Positions 60,364 to 64,000 of a stretch of DNA of 64,000 nt are shown piece after piece (the stretch's first letter is position 1; every line of letters begins with the position of its first letter). The DNA is taken from assembly GCF_000383595.1 (NCBI RefSeq), contig NZ_KB911581.1, positions 62,001 to 126,000 of the forward strand. The letters run 5' to 3'. The notes under the pieces were generated by a model. It ran no database searches. It was given only the letters and a program-made list of their open reading frames with translations, and was not told the DNA's origin. The stretch comes from Streptomyces bottropensis ATCC 25435. GTDB taxonomy: Bacteria > Actinomycetota > Actinomycetes > Streptomycetales > Streptomycetaceae. The position numbers and the translations under genes are program-made.

Positions 60364-62097
60364 CTACTGCTCGGGCGCGCCGCCGAAGCGCTCCTTGTAC
60401 GTCTCCAGGTCCTCGTCCGTCAGCTTCGCGAAGAGGACCGGCGGGACGGTGAAGGGCGTACCGGCCGGGACGAGGTCGAGGGACCTGGCCTCCTCCGCCG
60501 TCACCCAGACGGCCGTGTCGTCCTTCAGGGCGAAGGCGGCGCGCATGACGGCCGAGGACGCCGGGATGAAGGGCTCGGAGACCACCGAGTAGAGGTGGAT
60601 CAGGTTCATCGCGGTACGGAGGGTGAGGGCCGCGGCCTCCTGGTCGGTCTTGATCTCCAGCCAGGGGGCCTTCTCCTCCAGGTAGGAGTTGCCCGCCGAC
60701 CACAGGGCGCGCAGCGCCGCCGCCGCCTTGCGGAACTGCAGGGCCTCCATCTGCGCCTCGTACTCGGCGAGCAGACGGGCGATCTCCTCGCCGAGGCGGG
60801 TCTCCGCCTCGCCGGCCGCAGCGCCCGCCGGGACCTCGTCGCCGAAGCGCTTCCTGGAGAAGGACAGGACGCGGTTGACGAAGTTGCCGAGGGTGTCGGC
60901 GAGGTCCTTGTTGACCGTGGCGGTGAAGTGCTCCCAGGTGAAGGAGGAGTCGTCCGACTCCGGGGCGTTGGCGATGAGGAAGTAGCGCCAATAGTCCGCC
61001 GGGAGGATCTCCAGGGCCTGGTCGGTGAAGACGCCGCGCTTCTGCGAGGTGGAGAACTTGCCGCCGTAGTACGTCAGCCAGTTGAAGGACTTGACGTAGT
61101 CGACCTTCTTCCACGGCTCGCGGATGCCCAGCTCGGTGGCCGGGAACATCACCGTGTGGAAGGGGACGTTGTCCTTCGCCATGAACTGCGTGTAGCGCAC
61201 GGGGTGGTCGCCGGCGTCGGCCTCGTACCACCAGGACTTCCAGTCGCGCCTCTCGCCGTCCGGGGCCGCGTCCGACCACTCCTTCGTCGCGCCGATGTAC
61301 TCGATCGGGGCGTCGAACCAGACGTAGAAGACCTTGCCCTCCGCCGCCAGCTCCGGCCAGGTGTCGGCCGGGACCGGGACGCCCCAGTCCAGGTCACGGG
61401 TGATGGCGCGGTCGTGCAGGCCCTCGTTCAGCCACTTGCGGGCGATGGAGGACGACAGGTGCGGCCACTCCTCCTCGTGGGCCGCCACCCAGGCCTCGAC
61501 CTCGTGCTGCAGCTTGGACTGCAGCAGGAAGAGGTGCTTGGTCTCGCGGACCTCCAGGTCGGTGGAGCCGGAGATGGCGCTGCGCGGGTCGATCAGATCG
61601 GTCGGGTCCAGGACGCGGGTGCAGTTCTCGCACTGGTCGCCGCGGGCCTTGTCGTAGCCGCAGTGCGGGCAGGTGCCCTCGACGTAGCGGTCCGGGAGGA
61701 AGCGGCCGTCGGCCGGTGAGTACACCTGGCGGATGGCCCGCTCCTCGATGAACCCGTTCTCCTTCAGGCGGCGGGCGAAGTGCTGGGTGATCTCGACGTT
61801 CTGCGGGGAGGAGCTCCGGCCGAAGTAGTCGAACGCGAGCGCGAAGCCGTCGTAGACGGCCTTCTGCGCGTCGTGCGCCTGCGCGCAGAACTCGTCGACC
61901 GGCAGGCCCCGCTCCTTCGCGGCCAGCTCGGCCGGGGTGCCGTGCTCGTCCGTCGCGCAGATGTAGAGCACGTCGTGGCCGCGCTGGCGGAGGTAGCGGG
62001 AGTACACGTCCGCCGGGAGCATGGACCCCACCATGTTGCCCAGGTGCTTGATCCCGTTGATGTACGGAAGGGCGCTGGTGATGAGGTGTCGAGCCAT
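60364..62097 (-). CDS. metG: Methionyl-tRNA synthetase
   Basis: A 577-residue class I synthetase. HIGH-type motif [14 protein letters not shown] at the N-terminus; a four-cysteine zinc knuckle ([17 protein letters not shown], about residues 145-161); a KMSKS-equivalent KFSTSQ (about 340); then the helical anticodon domain with [20 protein letters not shown]. No C-terminal tRNA-binding (EMAP-like) extension. It charges tRNA-Met and initiator tRNA. Start ATG 62097. It is downstream of the VWA gene on the same strand but separated by a hairpin. Confidence 0.95.
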   Translation of the reverse strand: MARHLITSALPYINGIKHLGNMVGSMLPADVYSRYLRQRGHDVLYICATDEHGTPAELAAKERGLPVDEFCAQAHDAQKAVYDGFALAFDYFGRSSSPQNVEITQHFARRLKENGFIEERAIRQVYSPADGRFLPDRYVEGTCPHCGYDKARGDQCENCTRVLDPTDLIDPRSAISGSTDLEVRETKHLFLLQSKLQHEVEAWVAAHEEEWPHLSSSIARKWLNEGLHDRAITRDLDWGVPVPADTWPELAAEGKVFYVWFDAPIEYIGATKEWSDAAPDGERRDWKSWWYEADAGDHPVRYTQFMAKDNVPFHTVMFPATELGIREPWKKVDYVKSFNWLTYYGGKFSTSQKRGVFTDQALEILPADYWRYFLIANAPESDDSSFTWEHFTATVNKDLADTLGNFVNRVLSFSRKRFGDEVPAGAAAGEAETRLGEEIARLLAEYEAQMEALQFRKAAAALRALWSAGNSYLEEKAPWLEIKTDQEAAALTLRTAMNLIHLYSVVSEPFIPASSAVMRAAFALKDDTAVWVTAEEARSLDLVPAGTPFTVPPVLFAKLTDEDLETYKERFGGAPEQ

Positions 62098-62163
62098 CGG
62101 GGGCTGCTCCCAGGTCGGTTCTCTGACTGCTTCGCGAACCTTGAAATCGTAGCCGACACGGGT

Positions 62164-62207
62164 GTGCCGCCCGCCTCCCGTTTTAGGGGATGAGAAGCGG
62201 GCGGCAC
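62164..62207 (-). terminator. Hairpin terminator between VWA gene and metG
   Basis: An 11-bp outer stem (62164-62174 with 62197-62207) with additional C/G pairing inside the loop, 20 bp past the stop of the minus-strand VWA gene. Confidence 0.7.
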
Positions 62208-62226
62208 GGTGGGACCGGGGGTGGGG

Positions 62227-64000
62227 CTACGGGCGCCAGGCGGCCAGGATGCCCTCGTAGACCTCGGCGTCCGTGAGTTCGCGTGGGGTCTCGCCCGCCA
62301 GGAAGTGGGACGTGGTGGTCGTCTTCAGCTTGCGGAGGTAGTCGAACGCCTTGTTCTCCGGGTCGCCGAACGCGACGAACGCGAAGTGGACGGCGGGGTG
62401 GTTCTCGGCCGCGTCCGCGAGGGCCTGGTTCGCCGGGGTCTTGGCGTCCGGGGCGCCGTCGGTCTGGAAGACGACGAGGGCGGGGATGCCGGGGGCCGCC
62501 TTCCGGTGCTGGGCGAGGACTTCCTCGACGGCCACGTGGTAGCTGGTACGGCCCATGCGGCCGAGGCCGGCGTGCAGGTCGTCGACCTTGTTCTCGTACG
62601 CGTCGAGGGTCAGCTCGCCGGTGCCGTCCAGCTCGGTGGAGAAGAAGACGACCGGGACGGCTGTCTTCTCGGGGTCGAGGTGGGCGGCGAGGGCGAGGGT
62701 CTGCTCGCCGAGGGCCTGGGCGGAGCCGTCCTTGTAGTAGCCGCGCATCGAGGCGGACCTGTCCAGCACGAGGTACACCTTGGCGCGGGCGTCCTTGAGG
62801 TCCTGCTTGGCGAGTACGGTCCCGGCGGCGTCGTAGGCGGTGCGCAGGCCGGCCGGCACGGGGGCGGCTCCGCCTGGGGTGGCCGCCGACCCGGCCTCGG
62901 CTTCGCCCTCGGCCACGCCCGTTCTCCCATCCGCACCACCCGTGCCGCTTTCGTCGTCGGCCGCGGGTGCCACCTGCGGGGCGACCTCGCCGTCGGCGAC
63001 CGCGGGTTCGGGGGCGGGTTCGGGCTGGGGTGCGGCCTCGGTTTCGGCTTCCGGGTCGGGCGCGGCTGCGGGCTCGGACGCGGCTTCGGGCTCGGGCTCA
63101 GAGGCGGCGACCGGCTCCGGCGCTGTTTCGGGCTCGGGCACGGAGGCGGCTTCGGGCTCGGCGGCGGCGACCGGCTCCGGGGAGGCCTCGTCTTCCTTCG
63201 CGGCTTCCGGCTCGGGTGCGGCCTCGACGGTGGGCTCGGCCTCGGGCGTGGCCTCCGGCTCGGTGGCGGCTTCGGGCTCGGCAGAGGCTTCTGCCTGCGG
63301 CTCGGCTTCGACCACGGGCTCGGCCTCGGGTGCCGCCTCGGCCACGGGCGCGTCGGCGGGCTCGGCCGCGGGTTCCGCGACGATCGGCTCGGCTTCGGCG
63401 ACCGGCTCCGGGGCGGCGGTCTCGGCCACCGCCTCCGGCTCGGTCTCCTTGGCGGCAGAGTGCTCGGAGTCGGCCTCGGCAGGAGCCTCGGGTGCCGTCT
63501 CGGCGGCGGGCTCGGCCTCGGCAACGACCTCAGCCGTCGGCTGAGGCTCGGCTTCGGCGACTGCCTCCGGCGCGGCTGCCGACTCGGGCTCGGCCTCGGC
63601 AACGGCCTCGGCTTGCACCTCGGCGGCGGGCTCGGCCTGAGCCGCCGACTTGGGCCCGGCCTCGGTCACCGCCTCCGGCTCGCCCGCCGACTCGGGCTCG
63701 GTCTGGGCCTCAGTCACGACCGCGGCCTCCGCGTCGGCGGCCGGGGCCTCGGACGCAGGCACGGCCTCCACCTCGTCCGGCGCAGCCGCTACCGCAGCCA
63801 CAGGCTCGGCCTCGGTCACCGGCTCCGGCTCGGCATCCACCTCGCCGGCAGGCTTCACCACCGGCTCAGCGGCGGCTTCCGGCTCGGGTTCGGCGGCAGC
63901 CGTCACCCCGGGCTCGGGTTCGGCGGCAGCCGCCGCCTCCGGCTCGGCCTCGGCGGCCGGCGTCGGCTCGGTCTGCGGGGTCTTCGCCTCGGGAGTCGCC
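62227..64000 (-). CDS. VWA-domain protein (TerF-like) with long Glu/Pro/Ala-rich region, 5' end outside window
   Basis: The frame is open to the window edge, so the N-terminus is missing. About 590 residues are visible. The C-terminal ~220 form a von Willebrand A domain: [20 protein letters not shown] (MIDAS DxSxS), [28 protein letters not shown] and [13 protein letters not shown], ending [15 protein letters not shown]. This resembles the tellurite-resistance TerF/TerY-type VWA domain of Streptomyces proteins, often with an N-terminal TerD domain. The ~330 residues before it are a Glu/Pro/Ala-Val low-complexity repeat ([14 protein letters not shown]), probably disordered. Confidence 0.85.
   Translation of the reverse strand, partial: ATPEAKTPQTEPTPAAEAEPEAAAAAEPEPGVTAAAEPEPEAAAEPVVKPAGEVDAEPEPVTEAEPVAAVAAAPDEVEAVPASEAPAADAEAAVVTEAQTEPESAGEPEAVTEAGPKSAAQAEPAAEVQAEAVAEAEPESAAAPEAVAEAEPQPTAEVVAEAEPAAETAPEAPAEADSEHSAAKETEPEAVAETAAPEPVAEAEPIVAEPAAEPADAPVAEAAPEAEPVVEAEPQAEASAEPEAATEPEATPEAEPTVEAAPEPEAAKEDEASPEPVAAAEPEAASVPEPETAPEPVAASEPEPEAASEPAAAPDPEAETEAAPQPEPAPEPAVADGEVAPQVAPAADDESGTGGADGRTGVAEGEAEAGSAATPGGAAPVPAGLRTAYDAAGTVLAKQDLKDARAKVYLVLDRSASMRGYYKDGSAQALGEQTLALAAHLDPEKTAVPVVFFSTELDGTGELTLDAYENKVDDLHAGLGRMGRTSYHVAVEEVLAQHRKAAPGIPALVVFQTDGAPDAKTPANQALADAAENHPAVHFAFVAFGDPENKAFDYLRKLKTTTTSHFLAGETPRELTDAEVYEGILAAWRP

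Overview
This is a high-GC actinobacterial chromosome segment, almost certainly Streptomyces. The support is codon use strongly biased to G/C at third positions, GTG/TTG starts, very few TTA codons, a bacterial proteasome activator, Streptomyces-type regulators (XRE/DUF5753 + DUF397 + anti-sigma-like HATPase sets), a K15-type DD-transpeptidase, a sortase LAxTG anchor, and a gene order (metG, aspS, DD-peptidase, bkd operon, two Ser/Thr kinases) that I recall from the S. coelicolor core around SCO3792-SCO3822. No rRNA, tRNA, CRISPR array, prophage or complete insertion sequence was recognised.

Layout. 1-16 kb is core: end of a quinone oxidoreductase, proteasome activator bpa, two divergent membrane Ser/Thr kinases, an APH-fold kinase, the branched-chain 2-oxoacid dehydrogenase operon bkdA-bkdB-bkdC, a BRO-N antirepressor-like gene, a DD-transpeptidase, a GntR-MFS pair and a mycothiol-dependent-type enzyme. 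16-22 kb holds a nitrilase, then an XRE/DUF397 pair divergent from a tightly overlapping run: HATPase, small protein, DUF262 protein, AAA15/DUF3696 ATPase, unknown protein with a bldA-type TTA codon. I regard this run as the best candidate for an undescribed (defence-like) system. 22-34 kb returns to housekeeping genes: LURP-one, M18 aminopeptidase, FadE5-like acyl-CoA dehydrogenase, SseB, pirin, a second and frameshifted BRO gene, a PAS-GAF-PP2C-HATPase phosphatase and aspS.

34.4-60.3 kb, between aspS and metG, is an accessory region rich in secreted proteins and gene relics. It carries a Tat intradiol dioxygenase, a GPP34 pair, an AbiEii-like nucleotidyltransferase, a broken CAP gene, a sortase-anchored glycosidase bracketed by 45-bp direct repeats, an FG-GAP protein, a large subtilase, a translationally coupled DUF4956-VTC-carbohydrate-binding lipoprotein operon, a CAP-domain protein, a pectate lyase, an Rpn-like nuclease plus a relic of a sister copy, a NucA/NucB-type secreted DNase with a putative Nin/ComJ-like inhibitor, and decayed anti-sigma/XRE genes. 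60.3-64 kb is metG and the 3' part of a VWA protein with a long Glu/Pro/Ala-rich region.

How they fit: the core genes serve branched-chain fatty acid precursor supply, protein turnover, tRNA charging and signalling. The accessory segment looks like a repeatedly rearranged locus for secreted enzymes, adhesion and competition. All functional calls are by eye, without database searches.
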